Assembly (NCBI GenBank): GCA_963720735.1
Contig: CAVRGL010000005.1
Span: forward strand, 248,001 to 312,000
DNA length: 64,000 bases
Reading direction: 5' to 3'
Origin: JBBRHQ01 sp963720735
GTDB lineage: Bacteria > Actinomycetota > Thermoleophilia > Solirubrobacterales > 70-9
Shown here: piece by piece, positions 42,192-52,151 of the stretch
How positions within the stretch are numbered: position 1 is the stretch's first letter
How the letters are laid out: each line of letters begins with the position of its first letter
The notes under the pieces: model-generated
Seen by the model: only the letters and a program-made list of their open reading frames with translations
The model's database searches: none
Told to the model about the DNA's origin: nothing
Translations under genes and position numbers: made by a program

Positions 42192-45073
42192 CCGCGCAGG
42201 CGCTCCTGGTCGGGGTCGTAGAACGGCGCCGTCTGCACCTCGGCGCTGATCCGCCGCCCGTCGTCGGCGAAGGTCAGGGTGGCGCCGTCGGAGGCGAGCT
42301 CGGCCGGGACCCAGGCCATCCCGATCGAGCGCTGCAGCTTCGGCGAGAAGCGCGACGAGGTGACCCGGCCGACCGGCTTGCCGTCGCGCACCACCGCGGC
42401 GCCCTCGGTCGGCACCGCCCCGTTGGCGATCGTGAAGCCGACCAGCTTGCTGCGCTCGCCGCGGTCGGAGACCGACTCCAGCGCCCAGCGGCCGATGAAG
42501 TCCTCCTCCTTGTCGAACTTGACGATCCACGGCATCGCCGCCTCCAGGGGGTTCGACTCGGCGTCGGTGTCCTGGCCGACCAGGATGTGCAGCTTCTGCA
42601 GCCGCAGCACCCGCTGCGGCTCGAGGCCGAAGGGGCGGATCGAGTCCTCCTCGCCTGCGGCCATGATCGCGTCCCAGAGGTGCTCGGCGAGAGGGCCGGG
42701 ACAGTGCAGCTCGTAGCCGAGCTCGCCGACGAACCCGATCCGCAGCAGCAGGCAGGGCACTCCCGCGACCTGGGCGCGCTTGCCGTCGAGGTAGGCGAAG
42801 GACTCGTTCGAGCAGTCGAGCTCGGTCAGCCCCGAGAGGATCTGCCGCGACCGCGGCCCGGCGAGGTTGAAGGCGGCGAGCCCCTGGCTGACGTCGGTCA
42901 GCTGCACGTCCATCCCCCACTCGGCCAGCCACCAGGCGAACCAGCTCTCGACCGCGTCGGCGCCGCTCGAGGTCGTGGTCACGTAGTAGGAGCTCTCGTC
43001 GAGCCGGCAGATCGTGCCGTCGTCGGTGATCCTGCCGGCGTCGTCGCCGAGCACGCCGTAGCGGATCCGGCCCGGCTTCAGGTTGTCGAAGCGGTTCGGG
43101 TAGAGGCGGTTGAGGAAGGCGCCGGCCTCGGGCCCGCTGACGATCAGCTTGCCGAGGGTGGAGACGTCGATCAACCCGGCGGAGTCGTGCACCGCCATCG
43201 TCTCCGCCTCGGGGTCGCCGTAGTCGTAGGGCCGCCTCCAGTCCCCGGCCCAGAGCACGTTGCCGCCGAGCTCGCGATGGCGGCCGTGAACGGCCGAGCG
43301 CTTCGCCGGCTCGAAGGGGCGCCCGGCGAGGGCACCCATCGGCACGGTCGACCAGGGCGGGCGCGCCGTGGTCAGGCCGATCTCCGCCTCCGGGGCGCCG
43401 GTGTGGTCCGACATCTGGCGGATCGACGCCAGCTGGCACATCCGGCCCTGGCAGGGGCCCATGGTCACCGTCGTGTAGCGCTTCAGCAGCTCGAGCGAAT
43501 CGAAGCCCTCGTCGATCGCGTAGTCGATGTCCTTGCTGGTGACGTCCTCGCAGAGGCAGGCGAAGCACTTGTCGCCGCGGCCGCGCGCCCCGGTCGCCGC
43601 CAGCGGCCGCGAGCCGCCGGCGGTCTCCCCGCCGCGCTCGAGCGCCTCGCGCTCGGCGGCGAGCCGGGCCCGCGCGTCCTCGTCGCCGAAGCCCAGCCCC
43701 AGCGCCGCCTCGGCGCCCGCGACCGCGCCCGAGATCTCGGCCTGCTCGGGGGCTGAGTGCCCTGCGACCGCGCCCGCCGCGCCGATCCCGGCGGGGGGAT
43801 CCTCGGGGATGTGGGTGCCGCTCTCGCGCGTCCCAATGCGCCTTGGTCCCCGCCTGGAGCAGCAGCGAGGCCGCCGGGACGCTGCCCCCGGAGACCGCGA
43901 TCAGGTCGCAGTTGAAGCCGCGCTCGGTGTCGGGGACCAATCGCCCTTCGCCGTCGAGCTCGGCGATCACCGCGGCCTTCACCTCCCCCCGCCCGACCGC
44001 GCGGGCGACGGTGCGGCCCTGCAGGTGGGGGATTCCGGCCTCCCTCAGCCCCGCGGCGAGCGACTCCTCCGCTCCGCCCGGGCGGGAGTCGGCGACTGCC
44101 GCGATCTCGACCCCCGCGCCATGCAGGGCAAGCGCCGAGTCCAGGCCGCGGTCCGACGTGGTGGCGATCACCGCGGTCCTTCCGGGCGGCACCGCGTAGA
44201 GGCGCGGCGAGTCGCTCGGCGCCGGAGCAGAGCATCACCCCGGGCAGGTCGTTGCCCTCGAACATCAGCGGCTGCTCGATCGAGCCGGTGGCGGCGATGT
44301 GGCGCTCGGCGCGAATCTGGTGCAGGGTGCTCCCGCACCAGACGGGGACGATCCCGTCGAAGAAGCCGAGCGCCGCGGCCGGCGCCAGGACCTCGACCTC
44401 GGTCTCGCCCAGGCGCTCGCGCAGCCCGGCGACGGCGTCGCCGTCGGAAGCGGCGAGCAGGCTGCCGCCGAGCTCGGGGCCGTCGTCGACCAGGACGACG
44501 TCGGCTCCCAGCTCCGCCGCCCGCAGCGCCGCCGCCATCCCGGCCACGCCGCCGCCGATCACCAGCACGTCGGCGTGGCGGCGGCGGTACTCGGTGCGCC
44601 ACTCGCGCTCCGCCTGGCGGCGGCGCAGCCGGCCGAGGCCGGCGGCGTGGCGCAGCACCTTCTCGTAGAGAGGCCAGAGGCGCCGCGGCCTGATGAAGGT
44701 CTTGTAGTAGAAGCCGGGCGGGGTGACCCGGCTGCCGAAGATGTCGGTGGCCCGCATCGCGTCGAACCGCAGGGATGGGGCTGGCGTTCATGTGCGAGAC
44801 CTCCATCCCGTCGCGCACCGGCTCGGTGCAGGCCCGGATCCCGGGCCAGCCGTCGACCTCGACCAGGCAGTTCGGGCACTGCCCGGCGCAGCAGAGCAGG
44901 CCGCGGGGGCGGTGGTACTTGAAGCTGCGCGAGATCACCCGCTGCCCCGAGGCGTGAAGCGCGGAGCCGATCGTGTCGCCCTCGAACGCCTTCACGGTGC
45001 GGCCGTCGAAGCTGAACTCGATCTCCCGCCCGCGGTCGATCCGCTCTCCCGCCTGCCGAGGAAGCCTGCTCAC
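42188..45073 (-). CDS. Sarcosine oxidase/N-methylglutamate dehydrogenase alpha subunit (SoxA/MgdC-like; three frame breaks)
   Basis: About 963 residues after repair. Order: an N-terminal 2Fe-2S/Fer2_4-type segment with CCAGQCPNC; a pyridine-nucleotide flavoprotein domain with VLVIGGGVAGMAAALRAAEL; a cysteine region (CFACLCEDV, GPCQGRMCQ) that probably binds a metal or cluster; then a GcvT-type aminomethyltransferase C-terminus (FNLAGPRSRQIL, GFVGELGYELH) that transfers the C1 unit to THF. Breaks near 44772, 44215 and 43815 are each repaired by one CT, GC or AG unit. The start is GTG 45073, overlapping the delta subunit. Confidence 0.86.
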
Positions 45074-45333
45074 CGCTCCTTGCCTCCGGGCAGCCCCACC
45101 CAGCTCACCTCGTTGGTCGTGGTGTCGCGCTCGGCAAGGAACCAGTCGCGGCAGCCGGAGCGGTGATACCACCACTCGCGCTGGACGCCGGCGACGTTGC
45201 GGCGGAAGTAGTTGTAGGCGCCGAGCTCGCGCTCGCTCGGCTTGCTGGTCGGCCGCGGGACGACCTCGCCGCCGTAGGCGAAGTCGGTCACCTCGCGCGC
45301 GCCGCAGTTCGGACAGGTGAGCAAGAAAGACAT
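45070..45333 (-). CDS. Sarcosine oxidase/N-methylglutamate dehydrogenase delta subunit (SoxD/MgdB-like)
   Basis: An 87-residue zinc-ribbon-like subunit. It starts FLLTCPNCGAREVTDF, with the CxxC pair of the metal site, and has the family's YFRRNVAGVQREWWYHRSGC block with another Cys, then RDWFLAERDT. It is the first gene of the minus arm; the intergenic region to the divergent ligase holds the candidate GntR box. The four-subunit order here is delta-alpha-gamma-beta. Confidence 0.88.
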   Translation of the reverse strand: MSFLLTCPNCGAREVTDFAYGGEVVPRPTSKPSERELGAYNYFRRNVAGVQREWWYHRSGCRDWFLAERDTTTNEVSWVGLPGGKER

Positions 45334-45359
45334 GGGCCTAGGGCTCCGGTCGCGTACAC

Positions 45360-45375
45360 TAGACAAATTGGTACA
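45360..45375. promoter_or_regulatory. Candidate GntR/UTRA operator in the divergent module-2 promoter region
   Basis: TAGACAAATTGGTACA, whose complement TGTACCAATTTGTCTA matches the box upstream of the module-1 ligase (20884-20899). It is a pseudo-palindrome (T--AC-AATT-GT--A), as HutC-type sites are. It lies 27 bases before the delta-subunit start and about 155 bases before the GmaS-like gene, so one protein could control both arms. Confidence 0.55.
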
Positions 45376-45530
45376 GAGGCGCAAGACAGGCCCCCCGAGA
45401 GCCCGACGCGGATCGATGGAGGGCAAGGCTCCTTCACCGGCCAATCTATGTTGAGCCGTGACATAGCGGCAGCGAAATATTGGCTTGCCGAGCCATTGCC
45501 TCCCAAGCCCGTATGTGAGATACACCCAAC

Positions 45531-46902
45531 ATGAGCAAGACAACGCCGCCCCACCGAAGACGATGTACGCAAGCTGGTCGCCGACGAGGGAATCGAGTTC
45601 CTCTTCGCCAACTTCGTCGACATGCACGCCCGCCCCAGCGCCAAGCTGATCCCGGCCGAGGAGATCGACGGCCTGTTCACCGACGGAGCCGGCTTCGCCG
45701 GGTTCGCCGCCGGCGACATCGGCCAGCTGCCGAGCGACCCGGACATGCTCGCGATGCCCGATCCCGGCTCGTTCACGAGGCTGCCGTGGAAGCCGAACGT
45801 CGGCTGGTTCGCCTCCGACGTCACGGTCGAGGGCGAGGAGTGGCCCTACTGCCCACGGACGATCCTCCGCCATCAGATGGAGCGCTGCGAGGAGGCCGGC
45901 TACCAGTTCAAGATCGGCTACGAGCTCGAGTACTTCCTGGTCCGCAAGACCGAGGACGGTGGGATCGAGCTGGCCGACCCGCTCGACGACCTCGAGCAGC
46001 CCTGCTACGACATCCGCGCCCTGACTCGCTCCTTCGACTTCGTCACCGAGGTGATCCGCAACGTCAACTCGCTGGGCTGGGGCATGTACGCGACCGACCA
46101 CGAGGACGCCAACGGGCAGTTCGAGCAGAACTGGGAGCCCGCCGACCCACTGACCTCGAGCGATCGCGCCGTCTTCTACCGCTACATGGTCGAGGCGATG
46201 GCCCAGGAGCGGGGCCTGATCGCGACCTTCATGCCGAAGCCCTTCGCCCACCTCACGGGTAACGGCTGCCACATGCACATGAGCCTCTGGGACGGCGACA
46301 CCAACGTGCTGCTCGCCGACCCCAAGGACGACAAGCACGGCCTCGGGCTGAGCGAGAAGGGCTACCACTTCATCGGCGGGCTGAAGAAGCACGCCAAGGC
46401 CTACATCGCGCTGACGGCCCCCACGGTCGGCTCCTACAAGCGGCTGGTGATCGGGGCGCCCACCAGCGGCGCGACCTGGGCCCCCGCCTACGTCACCTAC
46501 GGCTGGAACAACCGCACGATGATGCTCCGGATCCCCGACCACGGGCGGATCGAGGACCGCACCGTGGACGGCGCCTGCAATCCCTACCTGGCGGCGACGG
46601 TCGTGCTCGCAGCCGGGCTCGACGGGATCGAGAACGAGATCGACCCTGGCGACCCGACCAACATCAACATGTACGAGACCAGCGCCGAGGACCGCGAGAA
46701 GATGGGGATCGACACGCTGCCCGCGAACCTGCTCGACGCCACCCGGGAGCTGGAGCAGGACGAGGTGCTTCGCAAGGCGCTCGGCAAGGTCCGCGACGGC
46801 GACTACATCGACTACTTCGTCAAGTGCAAGCGGCGCGAGTGGCAGCTGGCGCACGAGCAGATCACCCGGTGGGAGATCGACCGCTACCTCCAGCTCTCCT
46901 GA
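45531..46902 (+). CDS. GmaS/GlnT-like gamma-glutamyl ligase (module 2; one frame break)
   Basis: Glutamine-synthetase-fold enzyme of about 457 residues, best explained as gamma-glutamylmethylamide synthetase (glutamate + methylamine + ATP). Motifs: GYELEYFLV (metal ligands), DHEDANGQFEQNW, NGCHMHMSLWDGDTN, APTVGSYKRLVIG, GACNPYLAATVVLAAGLDG. The N-terminal break near 45562 is repaired by one CA unit, giving MSKTTPPHTEDDVRKLV. The MgsABC-like genes follow directly. Glutamine synthetase activity of GlnT type remains possible. No ammonia-specific regulation motif (Tyr adenylylation loop) is evident. Confidence 0.88.
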
Positions 46903-46917
46903 GAATGAGGCTCATCG

Positions 46918-47826
46918 ATGTGCGGAATCGCCGGCCTCTTCTCTAAATCCAGCACCGTCGAAGAGAGCCTGGGCGCCCACCTCAGCGCGATGCTCGCCCA
47001 GCTCGCCGAGCGCGGCCCCGACAGCGCCGGCGTCGCCCTCTACCGCGACCCCGCTCCGGCGGGCTCCTGCAAGGTGTCGCTGTTCTCGCCGCAGGCGGAC
47101 TTCTCCTGGCCGGAGCTGGCGATGGAGATGGCGGGGAGCTTCGCGACGGTCGGCGAGGCCGAGGTGGTCGCCTCCCACGCCCTGCTGATCGTCGAGGGGG
47201 AGCCCGGCGAGGTGCAGCGCTGGATCGGAGAGCGCCATCCCGAGCTGCGGGTGATGAGCGTCGGCGAGCGGATCGAGATCTACAAGGAGGCCGGGGACCC
47301 GAGGGAGTTCATCGAGCGCTTCCGCCTCACCGAGGTCTCGGCGACCCATGCCCTCGGCCACACCAGGATGGCGACCGAGAGCCGGGTGACGACCGAGCAC
47401 TCCCATCCCTTCTCGACCGGGCTCGACCTCTGCCTGGTCCACAACGGCTCCCTCTCCAACCACAACCGGCTGCGCGCGTTCTTGCGCGGCGAGGGGATCG
47501 AGTTCCAGACCGACAACGACTCCGAGGTCGCCGCCGGTTACCTCACCTGGCGCCTGCGCGAGGGCGACGACCTCTCCTCGGCGCTCGAGGGCTGCCTCAC
47601 CGACCTCGACGGCTTCTACACCTTCGCCGTCGGCACCGCCGACGGCTTCGCCGTGCTTCGCGACCCGATCGCCTGCAAGCCGGCGGTGATGGCGGAGAGC
47701 GAGGACTGGGTCGCGATGGCCTCCGAGTACCGGGCGATCGCCGCCCTCCCCGGGGCCGAGGACGCCGAGCAGTGGGAGCCCGAGCCGGGGCGCGTCTACT
47801 CCTGGCAGCGGGCGAGGGTGGCGTGA
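46918..47826 (+). CDS. N-methylglutamate synthase A-type subunit, class-II amidotransferase (module 2)
   Basis: An intact 302-residue Ntn amidotransferase. Cys2 nucleophile (MCGIAGLFSKS), AERGPDSAGVALY, HALGHTRMATES and LVHNGSLSNHNRLR. The middle insertion of about 80 residues is shared with the module-1 homologue. It follows the ligase by 15 bases and overlaps mgsB as GTGA. The A subunit would release the amine from gamma-glutamylmethylamide for transfer to 2-oxoglutarate. Confidence 0.88.
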   Translation: MCGIAGLFSKSSTVEESLGAHLSAMLAQLAERGPDSAGVALYRDPAPAGSCKVSLFSPQADFSWPELAMEMAGSFATVGEAEVVASHALLIVEGEPGEVQRWIGERHPELRVMSVGERIEIYKEAGDPREFIERFRLTEVSATHALGHTRMATESRVTTEHSHPFSTGLDLCLVHNGSLSNHNRLRAFLRGEGIEFQTDNDSEVAAGYLTWRLREGDDLSSALEGCLTDLDGFYTFAVGTADGFAVLRDPIACKPAVMAESEDWVAMASEYRAIAALPGAEDAEQWEPEPGRVYSWQRARVA

Positions 47827-48524
47827 GCGCAACCGGGGTCGCCGCGGAGACCGTCGACCTCTCCGCGGGCGACGTCCGCGAGCTGAACCAGCGCCTCCAC
47901 GATCTCCACGGCGCCGGGCCGAGCCGCTGGCTGGTCCGCAATCCCGGCGGCGCCCACGCGATCGCGGTCGGCCTCGACACCGAGGCCGAGGTCGAGATCG
48001 ACGGGCACGTCGGCTACTACTGCGCCGGGATGAACAAGCTGGCGAGCGTGCGGATCGCCGGCAACTGCGGCGTCGGCGTCGCCGAGAACATGATGTCGGG
48101 GAAGGTCGTGGTCGCCGGCGACGCCAGCCAGTCCGCCGGGGCTACCGGCCGCGGCGGCCTGCTGGTGATCGAGGGCAGCGCGTCGGCCCGCTGCGGGATC
48201 TCGATGAAGGGGATCGAGATCGTCGTCCACGGCTCGATCGGCCACGCCGGCGCCTTCATGGCCCAGCGCGGCAACCTGGTCGTCTGCGGCGACGCCGGCG
48301 AGGACCTCGGCGACTCGATCTACGAGGCGAGGATCTACGTGCGCGGGGAGGTGGCGGGCCTCGGCGCCGACTGCATCGAGAAGGAGATGCGCGACGAGCA
48401 CCGCGCCGAGCTGGCCGAGCTGCTGCGGCGCGCCGAGGCCGACGCGGATCCGGCCGACTTCCGGCGCTACGGCTCGGAGCGGAAGCTCTACAACTTCCAG
48501 ATCGACAACGCCGGGGCCTACTGA
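47823..48524 (+). CDS. N-methylglutamate synthase B-type subunit (GltB C-terminal fold; module 2)
   Basis: A 233-residue beta-helix protein with GVGVAENMMSGKVVVAG, GGLLVIEGSASARCG, HGSIGHAGAFMAQRGNLVV and GDAGEDLGDSIYEARIYV, the glycine-repeat pattern of the GltB GXGXG domain. The GTG start overlaps mgsA; the stop overlaps mgsC. The C-terminus RKLYNFQIDNAGAY closely resembles the module-1 copy's KKLYNYDNL region. Scaffold subunit of the synthase. Confidence 0.88.
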   Translation: MSATGVAAETVDLSAGDVRELNQRLHDLHGAGPSRWLVRNPGGAHAIAVGLDTEAEVEIDGHVGYYCAGMNKLASVRIAGNCGVGVAENMMSGKVVVAGDASQSAGATGRGGLLVIEGSASARCGISMKGIEIVVHGSIGHAGAFMAQRGNLVVCGDAGEDLGDSIYEARIYVRGEVAGLGADCIEKEMRDEHRAELAELLRRAEADADPADFRRYGSERKLYNFQIDNAGAY

Positions 48525-49902
48525 TGGCCGAGTTCGACGCGCTCGCCAAGGAGGAGGGCTTCCGGCCCGAGCAGGCCGGGCGCTGGCGTCCCGGGCCTGC
48601 GGGAGTCGGCGCTGTTCGACCGCAACGCGATCCACGAGATCCACCGGATGGCGCGGGAGGGGATCTACGACATCCGCGGCTTCGGCGCCAAGCGCCGCGT
48701 CCCCCACTTCGACGACCTGCTCTTCCTCGGCGCCAGCGTCTCCCGCTACCCGCTGGAGGGCTACCGGGAGCGCTGCGCCACCGACGTCACCCTCGGGACC
48801 CGCTTCGCCTCCGAGCCGATCCACCTGGAGATCCCGATCACGATCGCCGGGATGAGCTTCGGCGCCCTCTCGGCGCCGGCCAAGGAGGCGCTCGGGAGGG
48901 GCGCCAGCGCGGTCGGCACCAGCACCACCACCGGCGACGGCGGCATGCTGCCCGAGGAGCGCGATCACTCCGAGAAGCTGATCTACCAGATCCTCCCCTC
49001 CCGCTACGGGATGAACCCCGACGACCTGCGCCGCGCCGACGCGATCGAGGTGGTGGTCGGCCAGGGCGCCAAGCCGGGGGGCGGCGGGATGCTGCTTGGG
49101 ACAGAAGATCTCCGACCGGGTCGCGGAGATGCGCGACCTGCCGAAGGGCGTCGACCAGCGGAGCGCCTGCCGCCATCCCGACTGGACCGGGCCCGACGAC
49201 CTCGAGATCAAGATCGGGGAGCTGCGCGAGATCACCGATTGGCGCAAGCCGATCTACGTCAAGATCGGCGCCACCCGCACCTACTTCGACGTCGCGCTGG
49301 CGGTCAAGGCCGGCGCCGACGTGATCGTCCTCGACGGGATGGAGGGCGGCACGGCCGCCAGCCAGGAGGTGTTCATCGAGCACGTCGGCATCCCGATCCT
49401 GGCGGCGATCCCCGAGGCGGTGCGCTCGCTCCAGGAGCTCGGCATGCACCGCAAGGTGCAGCTGATCGTCTCCGGCGGGATCCGCTCCGGGGCCGACGCG
49501 GCGAAGGCGCTCGCCCTGGGCGCCGACGCGGTCTCGATCGGCGTCGCCGCGGTGATCGCGCTCGGCGACAACTCGCACGAGTTCGAGTCCGAGTACGAGG
49601 AGATCGGCACCTCGGCGGGCTACTACGACGACTGGCACGAGGGCCGCGACCCGGTCGGCATCTCGACCCAGGACGAGCAGCTGGCGCGCCGCTTCGACCC
49701 CGAGATGGGCGGGCGGCGGCTGGCCAACTACCTGCGGGCGATGGTGCTCGAGGCCCAGACCCTGGCCCGCGCCTGCGGCAAGTCCCACGTCCACAACCTC
49801 GAGCCCGAGGACATGGTGGCGCTGACCCTGGAGGCGGCGGCGATGGCCAAGGTGCCGCTCGCCGGCACCGACTGGATACCGGGGAAGGACGGCCGCAGCT
49901 GA
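48524..49902 (+). CDS. N-methylglutamate synthase C-type subunit, FMN-binding (module 2; two frame breaks; no Fe-S cysteines)
   Basis: FMN TIM-barrel subunit of about 460 residues. Motifs: ITIAGMSFGALSAPAK, GDGGMLPEERDHSEK, HPDWTGPDDLEIKIG, VLDGMEGGTAAS, GGIRSGADAAKALALGADAV. The region that carries three cysteines in the module-1 copy reads GYYDDWHEGRDPVGISTQD here, so the [3Fe-4S] cluster is missing. Breaks near 48588 and 49092 are repaired by one GC and one CT unit. The stop overlaps the formate dehydrogenase gene. The name rests on gene order and family. Confidence 0.86.
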
Positions 49903-52151
49903 GCCGCAACCTGGTAGAGCTGGTCCGCCGCCACCACGCCGAGCAGGCCCCCACCGCACTGGACGTCCTCAAGCGGGCGATGGACGAGCGCGGCGAGATC
50001 ACCGACGAGGACCGCGGCCGCGCCGCGGAGCTCTCCGGCCTACCCGAGGCCGCGGTCCACGGGGTCTCCACCTTCTATGACGACCTGCTGCAGCCGCGGG
50101 GCCGCCGCCACGTCCGGGTCTGCACCGGCACCGCCTGCTTCGCCGCCAGCGGCGACCAGCACGTGCAGGAGCTGCGCGAGCGCCTCGGGCTGGAGCTCGG
50201 GGGGCGGAGCGCCGACGGCGAGGTCTCCCTGGCCGAGACCGTCTGCCTCGGCTTCTGCCACTCCTCCCCCGCGGTGCGGATCGGCGACACGGTCGACGCC
50301 GGCCCCGGCGTGGTCGAGCGGGTCGTCTCCGGGGAGGAGGCCGCCGCGGAGGAGCCGGCCTGGCAGAGCACCCTGCCCGAGCCGGTGCTGCTGCGGCCCG
50401 GCGACTACTCGGGCCTGCGCCGGGCGCGGGAGCAGATGACCCCGGCCGAGCTGCTCGAGGAGGTGAAGGCGGCCAACGTCCGCGGCCGCGGCGGCGCCGG
50501 CTTCCCGGCCGGGCCGAAGTGGGAGTTCGCAGCCGCCGCCCCCGGGGAGGAGAAGTTCGTCGTCGCCAACGGCGACGAGGGCGATCCCGGCTCCTACATC
50601 GACAAGTACCTGATGGAGCGCAACCCGGCGCTGCTGATCGAGGGGATGGCGATCGCCGCCTACGCGGTCGGCGCCGCCCACGGCTTCGTCCTCACCCGCT
50701 CGGAGTACCCGCGCTCCAAGCCGCTGATCGAGGCCGCCGTCTCAGACGCCGAGGAGCGGGGCGAGCTGGACGGCTTCGACGTCACCGTTCTCGAGGGCGC
50801 CGGGTCCTACGTGGTCGGCGAGGAGACCGCCCTGCTGGCCTGCCTGCAGGGGCTGCGCGGGACCGTCTCGGCGCGCCCGCCCTTCCCGGCCCAGCGCGGC
50901 CTCTTCGGGCTGCCGACGGTCGTCAACAACATCGAGACCCTCTGCAACATCCCCTTCGTCGCCTCCCGCGGGGCCGCCGCCTACACCGAGCTCAGCCCCG
51001 GGGCGACGCCCGGCTCGAAGCTCGTCTGCTTCAACGAGCGCTTCGCCCGGCCGGGCGTCTACGAGGTCAGCTTCGGCAGGCCGGTCCGCGAGCTCTGCGA
51101 GGAGCTCGCCGGCGGCCTCGTCTCCGGCCGCGAGCTCAAGGCCGTGCAGATCGGCGGCCCGCTGGGCGGGATCCTCCCGGCGCACCTGCTCGACACCCCG
51201 TTCGACTTCGACCAGCTCGCCGAGCAGGGCTGCATGGTCGGCCACGGGAGTATCTTGGGTTTCGACGACCGCACCGACATGAGGGACCTGGCAACGCATC
51301 TGCTTCGCTTCGGCGCCCACGAGAGTTGCGGCAAGTGCTTCCCCTGCCGCATCGGGCTGCGGCGGGCCCATGAGGCTTTCGCCCGCCCCGAGCCGGTCGA
51401 CCGCGAGGCGCTCGAGGACCTGCTCGAGGTGCTCGAGGTCTCCAGCCTCTGCGCGCACGGCGGCGGCATCCCCGCTCCGATGCGCAGCCTGCTCGCCCAC
51501 TTCCCCGAGGAGCTGGGGCTCGACGTGAGCGCCGTCACCGTCGACGGGAAGCCGGCCGAGTTCGAGAGCGGCGCGACCCTGCTCGAGGTGGCGCGGGCCA
51601 CTGGGGCGACCGTGCCGACCCTCTGCTTCGACGAGCGCCAGGCGCCCTTCGGCGCCTGCCGGGTCTGCCTGGTCCGCGCCGACGACGCGATCGTCCCGGC
51701 CTGCACCACCCAGTGCCGCGAGGGGATGGCGGTCGAGACCACCGACGAGCGCGCGCGCCGGATCGCCAGGGGCGTGGTCGAGCTGGTCCTCTCCGAGCTC
51801 CCCGACCCGCCCGCGCCGCACACCGAGCTCGCCGAGGTCGCCCGCCAGCTCGAGGCCGGCGAGCCGCACTGGCGCGGCGAGACGCATGAGCGGCGCCACG
51901 ACACCGCGCACCCCTACCTCGCGTTCCGCCACGAGCTCTGCATCTCCTGCGGGCGCTGCGTGCGGGCCTGCGACGAGGTCCAGGGGACCTTCGCGCTGAC
52001 CGCCACCGGGCGCGGCTTCTCCGCAAACGTCGCCGCCGGGCTCGACCACGGGTTCCGGGAATCGGCTTGCGTCTCCTGCGGCGCCTGCGCCGATACTTGT
52101 CCAACCGACGCGATCACCGAGCAGACTCTGCTCGAGGGGCTGATCCAGTGA
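49899..52151 (+). CDS. Fused NADH-linked formate dehydrogenase electron-transfer subunit (NuoE-NuoF-NuoG-N type)
   Basis: One 750-residue chain joining three usual subunits. Residues 1-150: NuoE/FdsG-like [2Fe-2S] thioredoxin fold with Cys 75, 80, 116 and 120. About 170-520: NuoF/FdsB-like NAD/FMN part with RGRGGAGFPAGPKW and the C-terminal cluster motif ESCGKCFPCRIG. About 540-750: NuoG-like ferredoxin part with CRVCLV, then two [4Fe-4S] motifs, CISCGRCVRAC and CVSCGACADTC. The start is CTG 49899 overlapping the mgsC stop; no ATG/GTG is in frame nearby. It passes electrons from FdhA to NAD+. Confidence 0.88.
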   Translation: MSRNLVELVRRHHAEQAPTALDVLKRAMDERGEITDEDRGRAAELSGLPEAAVHGVSTFYDDLLQPRGRRHVRVCTGTACFAASGDQHVQELRERLGLELGGRSADGEVSLAETVCLGFCHSSPAVRIGDTVDAGPGVVERVVSGEEAAAEEPAWQSTLPEPVLLRPGDYSGLRRAREQMTPAELLEEVKAANVRGRGGAGFPAGPKWEFAAAAPGEEKFVVANGDEGDPGSYIDKYLMERNPALLIEGMAIAAYAVGAAHGFVLTRSEYPRSKPLIEAAVSDAEERGELDGFDVTVLEGAGSYVVGEETALLACLQGLRGTVSARPPFPAQRGLFGLPTVVNNIETLCNIPFVASRGAAAYTELSPGATPGSKLVCFNERFARPGVYEVSFGRPVRELCEELAGGLVSGRELKAVQIGGPLGGILPAHLLDTPFDFDQLAEQGCMVGHGSILGFDDRTDMRDLATHLLRFGAHESCGKCFPCRIGLRRAHEAFARPEPVDREALEDLLEVLEVSSLCAHGGGIPAPMRSLLAHFPEELGLDVSAVTVDGKPAEFESGATLLEVARATGATVPTLCFDERQAPFGACRVCLVRADDAIVPACTTQCREGMAVETTDERARRIARGVVELVLSELPDPPAPHTELAEVARQLEAGEPHWRGETHERRHDTAHPYLAFRHELCISCGRCVRACDEVQGTFALTATGRGFSANVAAGLDHGFRESACVSCGACADTCPTDAITEQTLLEGLIQ

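Noticed and set aside
42188..45073. Idea that soxA is a true pseudogene
   Set aside because: All three breaks are cured by one dinucleotide unit each and the repaired protein has every expected domain; its neighbours are intact and translationally coupled.
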